Shown: positions 38,301 to 53,662 of the stretch, one piece after another
Layout: every line of letters starts with the position of its first letter
How positions within the stretch are numbered: the stretch's first letter is position 1
Source: Mansonella perstans
Taxonomy: Eukaryota; Nematoda; Chromadorea; Rhabditida; Onchocercidae
DNA length: 64,000 nt
Reading direction: 5' to 3'
Assembly (NCBI GenBank): GCA_037074765.1
Contig: JBAMDO010000133.1
Coordinates: 90,238-154,237, forward strand
Made by a program: the position numbers and the translations under genes
Notes under the pieces: generated by a model
What the model was told of the DNA's origin: nothing
Databases searched by the model: none
The model's input: the letters and a program-made list of their open reading frames with translations, nothing else

Positions 38301-39715
38301 ATTGCAGATCGGTTTTTTAGTTGAAATTGTCGGAAGATCGATTATCGGTAAGTGGTTTTGAAGGTTACAGTGTCGCTCGAGCTACTCATTCGGTATCCCA
38401 TGGTACTTGGTATTTTGAAGTGGTTTTTACGGCTCAGCCACCAGGTTCACATATAAGAATCGGATGGAGCCAGGCAGTGGGTAGGTGCTATCAATTGTTG
38501 TTTCTGAATTTTCTGACGACATAATCCGTCAAAAGTAAAGCAATTTAGTGATTCAAAATCATACTTTCAGCACCCATACAAGCATGTGTTGGCTATACAC
38601 AGTTATCCTATGCTTGGAGAAGTCACAAAGGCACTGTATTTCATCAGGCAAAAGTAGGTAGTTTAAATTTTTAGTCTTGAATTATACGTGAATTTGTCTT
38701 GAGAAGTAAAAGAATAGATAAGTGAAAGAATTTTCCATTTTTCAAGTCAATTGCACCAAATTTTAGGGTAAACACTACGCGAACGGTGGATTTAAAGAAG
38801 GCGATGTCCTAGGATGTTTGATATCGATGCCACCTTGCCCTGCCGATAGAGAATATAATTTTATTTCTGGGGAAAATCTTCCACCTTCATCAACTTATTT
38901 GCCGCTTTCCTACAAAAATTTGCCTTTAATCAATTTCAAACACAATTACTTTTATGAGGAGAAGGATGATGTTTCCGCTGCACTAAAAAGCTTAAAACCA
39001 GCACCTGGAAGCTGGGTTGGTGATTCTGTTAATTTGGTTCAATGATTTTTTAACAGTGAATTTAAGGGCACTAATTGTCGTCCACAAATATTTCAACAGT
39101 CTTTTAACTGAAAATCGTGTATTTGAAAGTACTGGAGTTTATTTTATTTCAATACATTTTGATAATGAAATAAGTTTAGTTATGCACCGCTACGAGTTGA
39201 AGAATAGATTGATTAGTATTTCCTTTCATAAGTTAGTTTTGGATTAAGTAAATAATCGCTTTCCAAGATGAAAGTTTGGATGATGATGATGAGATGAAAG
39301 ATGAAAGTCTCAGTTTGTTGAAAGTTTTAGAATTTTGAGTTTTTTGTACTTTGTGACATAGTGTCTTGTCATTTTTAATTTTAGTTCTAATCAAAAGAAT
39401 AGAAAGAATTTGCTTTAAACATTTCAGAGAACAGTTTTTCAGATTGAATTCTATCGGAATGGCAAAAGTTGTGGGATTGCTTTCGAAGATATTTATAGTG
39501 GTTTCTACTATCCTGCAGTATCATTATTTCAAGGTGCTACAGTTCGATGTAATTTTGGTCCTTCGTTCCGGTATCCAGTGCCACCTGGAGCTCGTGGAAT
39601 GTCTGAAAGAGTTGAAGAGATGTATATCGAACAAACAATGGCAGATATTCTATATCTGGTTGAAAATGAGGATGAATTAGCTGAAGAGGCTGCCAAATGT
39701 GCTCGTAATGAATGA
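35396..39715 (+). CDS. ASH2L: ASH2L, subunit of MLL/SET1 H3K4 methyltransferase complexes
   Basis: ASH2L is a core subunit with WDR5, RbBP5 and DPY-30 that stimulates H3K4 methylation. Twelve exons join in phase: 35396-35457, 35809-35901, 35985-36073, 36258-36438, 36752-36896, 36985-37139, 37402-37518, 37904-38015, 38321-38480, 38571-38653, 38767-39015 and 39443-39715. They give about 572 aa. The N-terminus has the atypical PHD/zinc motif (VCYCDGKREVG then YCAVCRKWFHGRC) and a winged-helix-like part. A Ser-rich, charged linker follows. The SPRY domain carries YPFNREGYRY-type sequence (here FPFNREGYRYYL), HGTWYFEVVF, IRIGWSQA, YAWRSHKGT and IEFYRNGKSCG. The C-terminal DPY-30-binding helix is present (EQTMADILYLVENE). 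The ATG lies 3 bp after 'tttttag'. Confidence 0.95.
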
Positions 39716-39777
39716 TTTGATTTAGTATGTGTTCTGCAAATGTAATATTATTATGCATATTTTGTTTATTGAATGGT

Positions 39778-39837
39778 TCGAGTGTTGTATTTTCCGTATT
39801 ATTTTGAAAGTTCGAGTGTTATGTTTTCCGTATTATT
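39778..39837. repeat. Short direct repeat in the ASH2L 3' flank
   Basis: The phrase 'tcgagtgtt...ttttccgtattatt' occurs twice in tandem with a period of about 34 bp. Confidence 0.75.
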
Positions 39838-40228
39838 CTTAAATTTTCTAGAAAACATTAATTTTCCATTTTAAATATGCGAAAACTTTTATTACAGTGT
39901 TGTCTTGATGTGCCGCAATTAAATAAATCAAATATTGCTACCGATTTTTCAATTGGTTTTCTTTCTCTATAGTCTAGAAGATGGCGTCAGTATAGCTATT
40001 TATGCAAAGAATTAAAGGGAAATGTGTAGGAAAGATATGAATAGTAGATAATATAGCTAGGTTTAATGGACAATTAAATTAAGGGGGGTTTAATGGAGGT
40101 TTAATGGAATTATTAGCATAATTATAGTTTGCTTCAGCTAAAAAACCTTGATTTTTAATAAGAGATTTGATAAAACAGAATTGAAATTTTGGATTTAAAT
40201 ATTATTCACATTCAGGTGACACTGCAAC

Positions 40229-42868
<2,640 letters not shown>

Positions 42869-43679
42869 TATTTCTTTGGAATTCATTGTTATTCGATCTT
42901 CGGATTGTTTTTTTATTTGACCATTTTTCCAATAATATCGACTTTGATGAATGTGCGAAACATTCGAGAGTTCCATAATGTTTCGAAATCAGTTTAAAAC
43001 GAAAAGCCGACTAATTGAATAGAGCATATAATATGCTTATTCATACTACCTATTGATTTCCTAGGCACTAAGCAAATGAATGTATTTGAATAAATTGGTA
43101 AAATGATAAAAAAATAAATTGCAAGTGTCACCTCAGTTGTAATATTAACAGTAAATAATACATTGTGGTTGCAGCTGATAGGCTTTACATGTTCACTGTT
43201 AGTGGTCATCACTTGATCAATATTTTTTTCGGAAGAAATTTAGACTCTCTCGGTAATTTTTTTTCACTGAAGATTCTAAAAAAAACTTGTCACAATTTTT
43301 GACTCAGATATCATCCATACATTTTTATTACATACAAAATGATGATTCTTAGCTATTTTTAGTGTGGAAGGAAAAATTGTCATTTCCTTGGTGTGGTGAT
43401 TGTATATGTCATTTTAATTTAAGTATAGATTATTCCCATGAGGATTTCACTTCATGCGTTAGAGTGAGATATAAGCGATGAAAATACAACGGCGATTGTA
43501 CACAAATAGAATTTGACATAACCATGGCCAGAAAGATGTCTTGGCACTTTTATAAATTTAAAGTAATAATGAACAAAAAGTTTTATTTTGAACAATAATT
43601 AGTGAATGAAAAGTAAAATTGAAATTTCAGAATTTTCAACTATTTTTTGATAACAAGATTAGAACTTGTGAGATATAAT
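42869..43679. other. Intergenic, no gene seen
   Basis: AT-rich sequence after the deoxyhypusine synthase stop. An AATAAA-like word lies near 43070-43115. No supported exon. Confidence 0.4.
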
Positions 43680-44150
43680 TTGATAAATTTAAATGTTCAT
43701 TTCAGTTTTTCTAATTTTTTTACATTACTGAAAATTTTCATATCAGATAGATTATCGAACTATTAAATAAATTTGATCAAACCCTGAAAGATTCAGAAAA
43801 AGCAAGCAGATGCGTGAACAACTGTTTTGGCATTCTTCTGTGGTAGAAGCTGTTTTTTTCGTAGGAGAGATCCTCGACTGATTTCGGTGAACAAAAGAAT
43901 ATGAAAATTAATTTTACCAGTCAATATTACAGAAAATAAAATTGGAAAAGGCAATAGGTGTAACTGGCATTCACAGTGATGACTGCATGCTGGAGTTATG
44001 GAAAAAATAGGGATATGTCAGAAATCCTTTTGTCAGACGGCAACTTTTTTGCTCACTTTGTCTAAATTGTCAAAAACCACCTAAGGCCAGACTGTAGATC
44101 TCTTGCAACTTTAAAGGTCCGAATTCTTGGTTGTCTATGGATTTCAATAC

Positions 44151-44160
44151 TATAAAAAGG
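44151..44160 (+). promoter_or_regulatory. TATA-box-like element, distal
   Basis: The word TATAAAAAGG lies about 1 kb before the secreted-protein ATG. It is conserved in copy 2 at 54175-54184. Its role is inferred from sequence alone. Confidence 0.3.
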
Positions 44161-44739
44161 ATGGAGTCAACCACAGCAGAGCTCAATTCTGCTCCCAAAT
44201 TTAATGTTATCTCGACGCTTCACAATTCTCTGAAACACGAAATTCTCCATTTTCTCCACGAATAAGAAACTCACCTATAATTGTATATTCGTATTCTCTG
44301 TATTCGCTAAGAAAATTATTAATGCCATCAATAAACTTTTATCATGCATTTTGTAAAACAAACTTCATCATTAACTTTCCCTATGAGCTTTTCCTAACCA
44401 AAGATGAAATATTTTTTTGCGACCTGCAGTTGATGGCAATGTTAATTTTTGACTCTCATGTTTTGACTTGTTTCACTCACCATCACACTTAACAAAAAAT
44501 GTAAATTAAAATAATTTATTGAAAGTTTCCAGGTGAAAAAAATTATTCCGTTAATATGTTTTTATGAAAAGCTCATTGTGAAATCACACGATCACACGAT
44601 TTTTATATATAAAATCACACGATTTTTATATAAAAAATATTCAGTACAGAGCTGTAACTTTTCATTTCTCTGAATGAAATGCAAAATAAAGGATTCCGAT
44701 TTTTGATCTTTGACTGAAACTGAATTAAAAATTTTTCAC

Positions 44740-44748
44740 TATAAAAGG
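44740..44748 (+). promoter_or_regulatory. TATA-box-like element, proximal
   Basis: TATAAAAGG lies 415 bp before the ATG of the secreted-protein gene. An outron ending in 'atttgcag' at 45156 would fit between them. In copy 2 the same position reads CATAAAAGG (about 54741), so the consensus first T is lost there. Confidence 0.35.
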
Positions 44749-45162
44749 CCTAACCTTTTCGTTTAGGTCTCAAAGCCAATCTTTCTGTTGCCAAAAAAAG
44801 TTTTCCTTTAATTCTGTCGTTTTACATTTTCCATTATTTATCGAAACTTAAACAAAAAGGAATCATTGGATTTATTTTCGCTGTTTTGTTCAATCACCCA
44901 AATTTAAATCCAAGTGTTCTATACATAGCAATTACCATTACTCATTGAAAAAGCATGCCGTAAATTAGTCCTATGAAAATATTAATATTTAAACAATAGC
45001 ATTTTATGAATTATTTGAAAAAATGCATGCTTTCGCAGATTTACTAAACTTGCATAATAATTAAATCCATTCAGTAAAACGTCCAAGAATTTCAAAAATA
45101 TTTATGATAGAAATTAGTTTGACGATTAAATTTACTGAATATATTTTTAATTTGCAGGTAAA

Positions 45163-47865
45163 ATGAATTTTGAATTTCTCGCTGTCTTTACACTTTTTGT
45201 GGCCCATGCAACTGCAATCAATATCACTTCAACAGGTAGATTATCTGCACTTCAGCAAAATGATTCGAAGTGATATCCATTGTACATACTTGGAAAACTG
45301 AATGATGCATTTACTATTTAAATATCTAAAGAAATATAGGCGCAATGAAAATTTAATTGGAATTTCAGGAAGAAGAGACAACCAAACATACGATGAAGAT
45401 CTATTAGAGAAAACGTTTGTTCGTACTCAAGTAGGAACAATTATTGCTGAATATTTAGCCGAAGGAGATTTACAAAATATGGCGTTAGTAATATTCTATT
45501 TGTGTGCAAATGCTCCTTAAAGTTAAATCATGTCCACTAAATTCCGTTATTTCACATACTAGTCATTGCAAGTGTGAAGCAAATTGCAACGAGTTAAAAA
45601 CTTGAAATTGATTGGTTGAAAATAATTACAATGAATAGTTTTTTAACATCATTTAACAGCAAAATTCCTGTCATGTCTGAATGTGCAAACTTCGTATTAA
45701 ATCGTCGATCCAAAATACTGCATTATCGGGATGGCAAAATAACTCCACCATACCTAGCGAAAGAATATGAACTCGTATCTCGAACAAATTTTACCGATCT
45801 AATGGTATGTCTCTTTTTATTACTTTAAGTTTGAATTTAACGAAACAATATCGATTAGAAAGCTCAGTTATTTTGTTTTCAGAGGATTTTCCTCATCTAA
45901 TTGTCTAAAATTTAAAGAAATTTCGGCTCTCATTGGTTTACAATGCTAATTTCGCTTCCTCAGCTTTCTAATAGCATAAAAGGAAGAAAAATCCGGCAAA
46001 AATCAGAAATGAATTTGTACAAAGGGAAGATTTGACGATGTTATTTCATAAATTTTAAACTTAAGGACAGAATAAAATTCATGGCACACCATTGGTCGCC
46101 GTCTCAAGCTCTTTTGTTTGGCAGTGAAAAGCCACTGGATATAAATGCCAACTCGATGTTATCCTTTCTATTGATGTTGACGTCTCAGGAAAATCATCTA
46201 AAGATATTCAAAATATCCCCAGATGGTTAGAAAATTGTAGTGAATTTTTGAACTGACCATAATTAATCAATGAATGACGTTAAATTAGTACTTAGCAAAC
46301 AAAATAGCTCAGATTATACTGTTCTAGATATGGATGTCATAATTATCCCGAATGAAATGAAAGAAAAAGGAAGTCCAATGAATGGAGTGATTATTCCGAG
46401 CAGTCGCTATCCAGTCTATTTTACACATCAAATTCCAATGAAAACCATCTTCTTCGATACCATGCAAATGGAAGACATCTTGTTGGTCATTCTTTATATT
46501 TACAGAAACAAACTATAATCAATGTGACTTTTGATTATGCTGTAGTTAAGTGATGTTGAAATTCAACTGTTTTAATACAAAGATTGCAGTACTCTTAATG
46601 TCACTATCACATCGTCATCACATTTGAGTGACAGTGTGACCTCTCTGTCTAATATAATAAGAACAGTATAAGATATAAAATTTAATTTAGAAGTATAATT
46701 AGAATGTAATTCATTGATCTCCACAAGACCGATAAAAAATATGTCGAAGTTGGCTATTGTCATATTTGTTTTTGATTTATAATCTAATTTTTTAGTAATG
46801 GATATTTTAAATCAATCACCCAGTGGCGAGAAATGGTAAAAGTGAGTTTATTAAAAATCAAAAGATAAGATGTGGCCCTTGAATCAATGCTTTCCATCTT
46901 CTAATGGATAAACATGAATTTAGGCATCACTGAAGTTAGCCATTGTGATTAGTAACAGTGATAAACAACCAAAAGATGCTAGAAATCGATCGTTAAATGC
47001 AGCCGAAATTATCAGGAGGGATTTTGGTAACGCGTTGATTTGCGTTGTTGCTCAACCGGATACTCGAAAAGTGTGAGTCAGATTTGGTAATTTCTTGGTT
47101 ACGAGATAAATCCGAAGCAGATTCACGGAATGTCTGATAGAGTTCCAAGCAATAATTTGATAATTGCGATGTTGGACAAAGTAATAAAATCAATATTATA
47201 TCAGTTCTGACAGACAACGACTACTTTTATCATTGTTTCAAGTGAAGAAGATTTCAAAGGGCTGCAGAAGAACGTGGTCTTATTGTTTCACGGATCTGCT
47301 GACGTACATGCATCGACCCTTGTTGTGAATAAAGATGACACCAAAGAGATGTTGAAAACAAAGTTTGAGGATTGGAAGGTTTGACGTTTTTATGAACTCT
47401 ATTTCATGTTTAATCCCAATCGTTAATGTTGAAAAGTCGCTTTCCATTAAAATTTTATTGTTATATAAGTATTGTTTAATTTCACGTGGCTTCACGTGCT
47501 GTTGATACTTTCCAAAATATGCTCTTTTCGATGCTAATTTATCTCTTCTGCAGAAGAAATTGTTCTTCCTTGACAGTCATGAAACAATGGCGTTCCATTT
47601 TACAGTGGTCAATGGGACTGAGCCTGAAGATAGTGAAGAGATATTCAGGTTAGATATTCAGAATTTTTAACGGGATGTTTGTGGTAGTTTGAGAAAATGA
47701 ATTAATACATTTTTTTTTTGCAGTAATGCATTCTCAGACATTCCTCTAAGCACGTTGCGTTTACTTGATGAAACATCGACGACTGGAGTAAGCTATGAAG
47801 CTCAAACTGGTTTCCATGAGGGTCCCGTTTATGTAATTATTGGAGTTGCAAAATACGGCCGATAA
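45163..47865 (+). CDS. Secreted N-glycosylation-rich protein, copy 1 (unrecognised family)
   Basis: Ten exons join in phase: 45163-45235, 45369-45483, 45660-45804, 46066-46225, 46289-46481, 46796-46841, 46924-47072, 47243-47378, 47554-47648 and 47724-47865. They give 417 aa. Residues 1-18 are a clear signal peptide (FEFLAVFTLFVAHATA). There is no second membrane segment. At least six N-glycosylation sequons are visible (NIT, NQT, NFT, NSS, NRS, NGT), and few cysteines. Recognisable stretches include ILHYRDGKITPPYLAKEYEL, DMDVIIIPNEMKEKGSP, VVLLFHGSADVHAST and the C-terminus VYVIIGVAKYGR. I do not recognise the family; a host- or environment-facing secreted protein is an inference. 'tttgcag' seven bases before the ATG suggests trans-splicing. 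An alternative for exon 8 starts at an earlier acceptor (tctgacag), adding about ten residues. Confidence 0.72.
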
Positions 47866-49390
47866 AATCGAATTACGGAAAATCCTCAGCAGTTGATACC
47901 ATAAAAATATTGTTATTGTGATAAACATTTGATAAAATATACAAACAAATTGTTTATTTGAAATGTCGAATATATATCTAAAAATACTGCTGTTTATTGT
48001 CCAAAAGTTTCGAAAAAAATTCATGCAAAATATCTTAAACAAGATGATTTACATGAGTTCTCTCTTTTAATTATGGTAGCTTTTTTGTGTGCAAAATCTG
48101 ATCAAATGCGGAATGTAAATCACAAAGTAGTGAAATATGAAATGTTATCATCTACCTTTCATGGAATTGAACCGAACAATGAAGTCTAAGGAAAATTAAT
48201 GGAATTAAAAGAAATTGCACTATGTAATTTTAAGAAAATTGATGAATCGGTGCATTTTTCAAGTTTTTCAAATATCGACTATATTTAATTCACAGAATTA
48301 TGAACTTCATCTAACAAAATAATCAAACTACAAATATTTTTCAATATATTGCAAAAAATACAAAAAACCTAATTATATATGCACTGAATTTGATGAACAT
48401 GATATCTTCGTATTGTGGAAAGCATATTTACAATCTTTTTAGGATTGCTCTGTTGCTTGATTCTTTATTGGCCATAAGATATTTGCGTTGAATGGGTGAA
48501 ATCTGAAAGATGCTTGAGTCCAATGATTCATTAGTCAAAACAATATTTAGATAATCACATTCAGCAATTCATCGGTGCTTCTTAAAATTTTGATATTTTT
48601 TTGGTTATGATGACACATTCCTCGGATAGCACCGTCTAAAAAGAAATGAGGGTCAGTATTATAGTGTTAATATCTTTGATTTGTTGCAAGATTCGTCATG
48701 CATACCATACTTTGTCTGCAGTTTTAAAATGCGCAAAAGTAGATCAGTCTGCGTCTTGGTCAGAAAGTCAAAAAGTTACAATTATCGCGAGAGGATTTGT
48801 AGTTGAGTTGTAACGGGGATATAAAGTTTAAAAGTAAAGCAAACTTGAAGTAAATGTTTTCTCGTTTGTTACAATAAGATGATAACCCGGTGTAAAAAAA
48901 TCGCCAATAGAGTTGCATATTATTGGGTAAATTAAATGCAATGCTCGAAATTTTGAATAATAACAGAAAAAACTGTTAAACAATACATATTCAACAGATA
49001 ACAATGTTCAGCAGTATAAGAGGAAAAAGTTATAGATGATAAGCATAATTAAAGTTGAAGTGAGGCAGGAAAGAATTGTTTCAAATTAACGAAATAAAAA
49101 ATCAAAAGAAGAAGGGAAGAGTTTTTGAGTCAATTATAATAATTAACAGTTAATTGTCGAATGACATGACCTATAGATAAAATAATGAATATAACCAATA
49201 TGTCAAAATCAAAAATTTTCAAGGAGAGTATTGCAAATATGTTTCTAGCTCAATAAAATATGCATTTGTTTTGCATGATAATATGTAAGAGGATTACAGC
49301 AGGAAATTATTGTTGCAAAGCAAGAAATAGTTACTAAAAAATCCGTCAGCAAATCAAAGATCATCCATTTGGTTGACAACTTGACATTGC

Positions 49391-51449
49391 ATGCTTATGA
49401 AGAATCGGATAAATAATCGCTTGTTTAACAATAAATTAACAACAAATTTAACAGAGAAGCCAATTTTGCTAATGAATATTGCTGTAATTACTGTTGTGCT
49501 AACAGTGCTAATTTTCATGACAATGATTATTACCATTACTGTAATTTTTATATTCTGTAAGCTCATCTGATTTCCTTTAAATTGTAAAAACATTAAGAAA
49601 TTAAAAATATTTGCTTGACATTTTTCTTGTTGATTTTAATTTGAGACTTTGTTTGTTGACTGTTTGTTAACTTTTGTTAATTGTTTGTTAATTTGCGACT
49701 ACAAGTTTTTCATTTCTGTTATAGGCACATTCTGTATGTCTAAATGTTCACCTTCAAGTTATATCACTGCCAGTTAATATGTTTAGCCTTCCGAGTATAA
49801 TACAGGACAGTAAAGAAATTGTTTTAAAACTCCTATATCAAACTGAGATAATGGAATTAAATGCTGCATTCTGATGACAGCACCAGAGATGTTATGGCAT
49901 TTGATTCTCATACTTTTGCGTGTGTTCCCTGAATTATGCACTAATTGTTGATTCTTTTTCACTAATTTTTCAGTTTATTTTTGAGTTTTGAATTTAAAAA
50001 TTTAAGACCAATAAATGGAAAATAAAACCGTAAGCAGGATTGTGAGATAATGATGGATAAGCTTTTTTTCAGGTTTCTTCAAATGCCATTCAAGCGTTAT
50101 TTGATGCTTTTCCAGTATCTAATTATTCTCAGGAAATGAAGGTTGCTAATTCTCTTTTTATCTTTGTTAAATTATTTTTTCCTGAAACTTACTTTACTTA
50201 GATGGTATTACTGGGAAGATTGCTTTGTCTAATAGTTGTTTAGAAAGCTTGCTACAGACATTTTTACATTATTTTTCCTTTCCTTAACTTGTTAATTCAT
50301 TTTTATTTTTATTCTTATGGTATATATTTTTTGGTATATATTTCTGGTATATATTTCTAATATTTTCTGGTATTTTATAGTATATATTTTTTAAAAAAAT
50401 GTTTCATTAATGTTCCACTGATTTTGGCTGATTAGCCTTTGGCTTTTCTCTTGTTAAAAATTAAAGAAGTTACAGATGGTCACAGTGGTCATTGGAGGAA
50501 CGATATGCAATGTTCAGTCCTTACGCCAACATAATAGTCATGTTATAGTGGATACAAACGATTACAGCGTTTCGTGTAATGATGCATCAGAGGAACTTTT
50601 TTCTTCTGGCTTTCTAGGTATAGATAAAAGTGATATTGCATAATTATGGCTTCTATAGATAAGCTCAGAAAAGTATTTGGGCAACAAATAATTTATAGAT
50701 TGTTCATTTAGCAAATATATTAATTACCAGCTATCAGTAATCGATGGAAAAACCAAAAATTCAAAATAAATATGAAATAGTTAGGTAGCTTCAATTGTGA
50801 TACTTTTTTTGAAGATTAATTTTAAGATAAACTCTAATGTCTTGTTGTGTTGTGGTCACAGCAGTATTGTATTTCGGCATTTCTTTTAATTTTCGCTGCG
50901 TATAATTTTTCAAAGTTTAATCTTTTCTTATCTAAGGTACGAGGAATAATTCGAGTGAAAGTTTATCGGACGATGAATTCGATGCATTGACTACTCATCG
51001 TAAGATAATTTGTCTTTTATTATGTAGTGTTTAAATGATTTCTAAATGAAATTATTCTACTTAATTGTGAATAATCTTAGGAGCTTGTTTGTTAACCGGA
51101 TCTTAGAAACGGAAAATTGAGCTACTTATTAAAAACAAGAAAGATACTTTTGCTATTTCTAGTTTTTCTCACTTTCATTTCCATATTACTGTCACATCAA
51201 ATATGCCTTATAAGTAATTCAGCTAATCTCACAACCACATATTGTTAATTAGGTTTTAATTCCATACTGTTTACTTTATGATTCATTGTTTTGCTTGATT
51301 GAAGAGTATAGGAAATGAAGTATTTTGCAGGTTCTTATATAATAGATGCACTGCGCGACATGGAAGATAATTCACCACTAGAAACACGAGAATCGATTGA
51401 TGAATGGGCCGAACGTGAAGCTCTAGATTTAGGCCTTATTACTAAATGA
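49391..51449 (+). CDS. Small single-pass membrane protein, unrecognised
   Basis: Six exons join in phase: 49391-49556, 49725-49772, 50116-50141, 50476-50617, 50937-50999 and 51331-51449. They give about 187 aa. A short N-terminal region with an NLT sequon is followed by a strongly hydrophobic segment at about residues 28-56 (NIAVITVVLTVLIFMTMIIT), then a cysteine pair region (FCTFCMSKC). The tail of about 120 residues is polar and acidic (SSESLSDDEFDAL, ESIDEWAEREALDLG). Topology is either a type III protein or a longer type I protein with an unplaced 5' exon. A competing acceptor at 50093 would make exon 3 longer but breaks the phase. No family recognised. It lies between the two copies of the duplicated segment and is not itself duplicated within the window. 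Confidence 0.55.
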
Positions 51450-52388
51450 ATCATTTTGGGATTTGGAAAAGTTGTCAAGTTTATTCTGCGAGAATTTACA
51501 AGTTTATTTTTCTTTCCAGAGCACATATTTTGTTCATATTAATTACATTATGTTTATCTTAGTTATATTCCATCATTATCCGTTTTTTTAATATTACCTT
51601 TTAATAAGAGATTTTTTCTTTTTTTGTATTTTTTCTTGCTTGATTCGGTTTTTCGAAAGATATTTCTTTTATTGTCTGTAGTTATTTATACATCGCCAGT
51701 ACCCGTTGCTAGCAAGAATTTTTTCTTTTTTTTTTTTTTAAATTATAAGATCCTGAAGTTTTGGTTTTTTTTAGAAAATCTAAGGAATTAACTGGAAAAT
51801 TTTACTAGACTTATAAATAACATCATGGACTGTTTAGTTTCTTGCATCTGCTGTTTTGTTTATTTGGTTAAGCTTTTTTCGCGGAATTTTCCGAGGACTG
51901 GCAAATAAATATTTCTTTATTGTGAAAATATTTTATTATAAAACACAAGGATGCTAATTCATTTAATTCAGATGTATCGTTTCTTTAATTTTGTTTTTTC
52001 TTTAAAAATATATTGTGGAAGGTTATCAATTTTTTTCAAACAGTTTAAGTCTTGCTTTTCATATTTTCTTAGTTTTAACAATAGCTCTACTTACTTTAAA
52101 ACTCTTCCTGATTTTAATTTTTTAAATTCGCATTCACACTTTTTTGATTCACATTGAAATTTTATGAAGCTACTTCATTTTCTAATCTTCCTTTTTCTTT
52201 TGTTTATACCAAATATTCTCTTAGAAAATTTTTCGTTTAGTTTCTTTATTCTGGCTTATGAAAAATCTATCCTGCAAAGTTCGTATTTGTATTTCTTGGA
52301 ATAAAATAAGACTAAAATTACTTTTTTGTATTATATGCAAAAAATAGTCTTTGAATTTTTTGCCAAATTATAGGTGTTGATAATTGTT

Positions 52389-52586
52389 CATATGTGTTTG
52401 ATTGATTTTTTGTACAAATGTTTTTCTTATTTTCCGGTTTTTCGAATTTCGGACATATGTGTTTGATTGATTTTTTGTACAAATGTTTTTCTTATTTTCC
52501 GGTTTTTCGAATTTCGGATATATGTGTTTGATTGATTTTTTGTACAAATGTTTTTCTTATTTTCCTGTTTTTCGAATTTCGGACAT
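52389..52586. repeat. 65-bp tandem repeat, three copies
   Basis: The unit starts 'catatgtgtttgattgattt', continues 'ttgtacaaatg' and ends 'ttttcgaatttcgga'. The three copies are nearly identical, so the array is young. It lies in the 3' flank of the membrane-protein gene. Confidence 0.95.
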
Positions 52587-53516
52587 GATATAATTTTCCT
52601 AATCCTTAAGTTCAACTCTGAAAATGCAAAGCAATAATTTCGTCGAAAAAAATAAGTAAAGAAAGTAAAATAAAGGCAATTTGATTTATTTTGTGCAAAA
52701 TGTTTATTAGGATTTGGAAATTGGGAAGCGGTTGATAGTAAGAATAAGTTAAATCAAATCATTCTAAATATAACTTAAGTACAAAAATGCTAATTAATTG
52801 ATCTTAATCAGTCGAACTTGTGTGAATCTCTCTCTCTGGTCAAATGGGTTGAAATTATAATATAGTCATTGAAATAATCTGCTCAATTTATTATTCTATT
52901 TGATTGTATTACCAGGCTGATTAGAAATAATTAGCTTTAGTAAATAATCTAGTGCAAGATGAAATATTGGTTACTATGTTTTTTAGCTTCCTGAGATAAA
53001 CATCTTTGAATGCCAGTTTTTGAATCCGATAGAATCTGTACAAATTGTAAGCAGATCGAAAATTAAAAGAAGTTAAATTCAATTTTAATTTCTATTGTAA
53101 TTTTTACAGTTGACCAAAATGTTGGCTAATATGGTAATTAGAAGTGCTGGACTTCTCTCTCTTTCAAATATTACCGTGAATATTTTCAGTAAAAAAAGAA
53201 TGCGTAGTAGAGACGGAGAAAGAATGATTAGTGGGAATGGAAATTAATTTAGCTGAAAATGATAATTAATTAGTTGTGTTAATAATTTCCAAAATGAATT
53301 TTCAAACATATCTATGCGACAGAGGTATAACGGCATTTTCTAATCAAAGCCATTGAGGGTAAATTCTTCTGATTTGTTGCTATTCTTAATGTTTATTGAA
53401 TTTAATTGAGTAAAATAACTATAATTAATAAATCAAGATTTAAACATAACTGCCTCAATACTGTAATACCGTAGAAATTAACCATATTATCAGTTAAAAT
53501 GACGAGCACTTATTAA

Positions 53517-53600
53517 TACACGTGACAGAGATATGACAATTTCAATTTAATACATGTGACAGAGGTATGACAATTTCAATTTAATACATGTGACATGAGG
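53517..53600. repeat. About 35-bp tandem repeat, two and a half copies
   Basis: The unit 'gtgacagaggtatgacaatt' followed by 'tcaatttaatacat' occurs twice and then partly a third time. Confidence 0.85.
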
Positions 53601-53662
53601 ACATACCCCGATCGGCAGAAATTGGAAAAAAAAGAATTGTTATAAACTTATTTGATGATTGA

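Larger units (their letters stand above)
43680..49155 (+). repeat. Segmental duplication, copy 1 (5.48 kb)
   Basis: From 'ttgataaatttaaatgttc' to 'aattaacagttaatt' this segment matches 53704-59164 in the same orientation. The offset is about 10.0 kb. Differences are scattered substitutions and small indels. One example is a local duplication of 'cacacgatttttatata' at about 44590-44630, present only here. It contains one complete gene with at least 1.4 kb of 5' flank and 1.2 kb of 3' flank. Confidence 0.96.

Noticed and set aside
46130..46256. Second frame in exon 4 of the secreted gene reading DVDVSGKSSKDI and on to a TGA
   Set aside because: It looks protein-like, but phases with the neighbouring exons only close in the other frame (donor at 46226, acceptor at 46288).
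46993..47217. 74-aa minus-strand frame present in both duplicates
   Set aside because: It is antisense to exon 7 of the secreted-protein gene and is conserved only because the block is duplicated.
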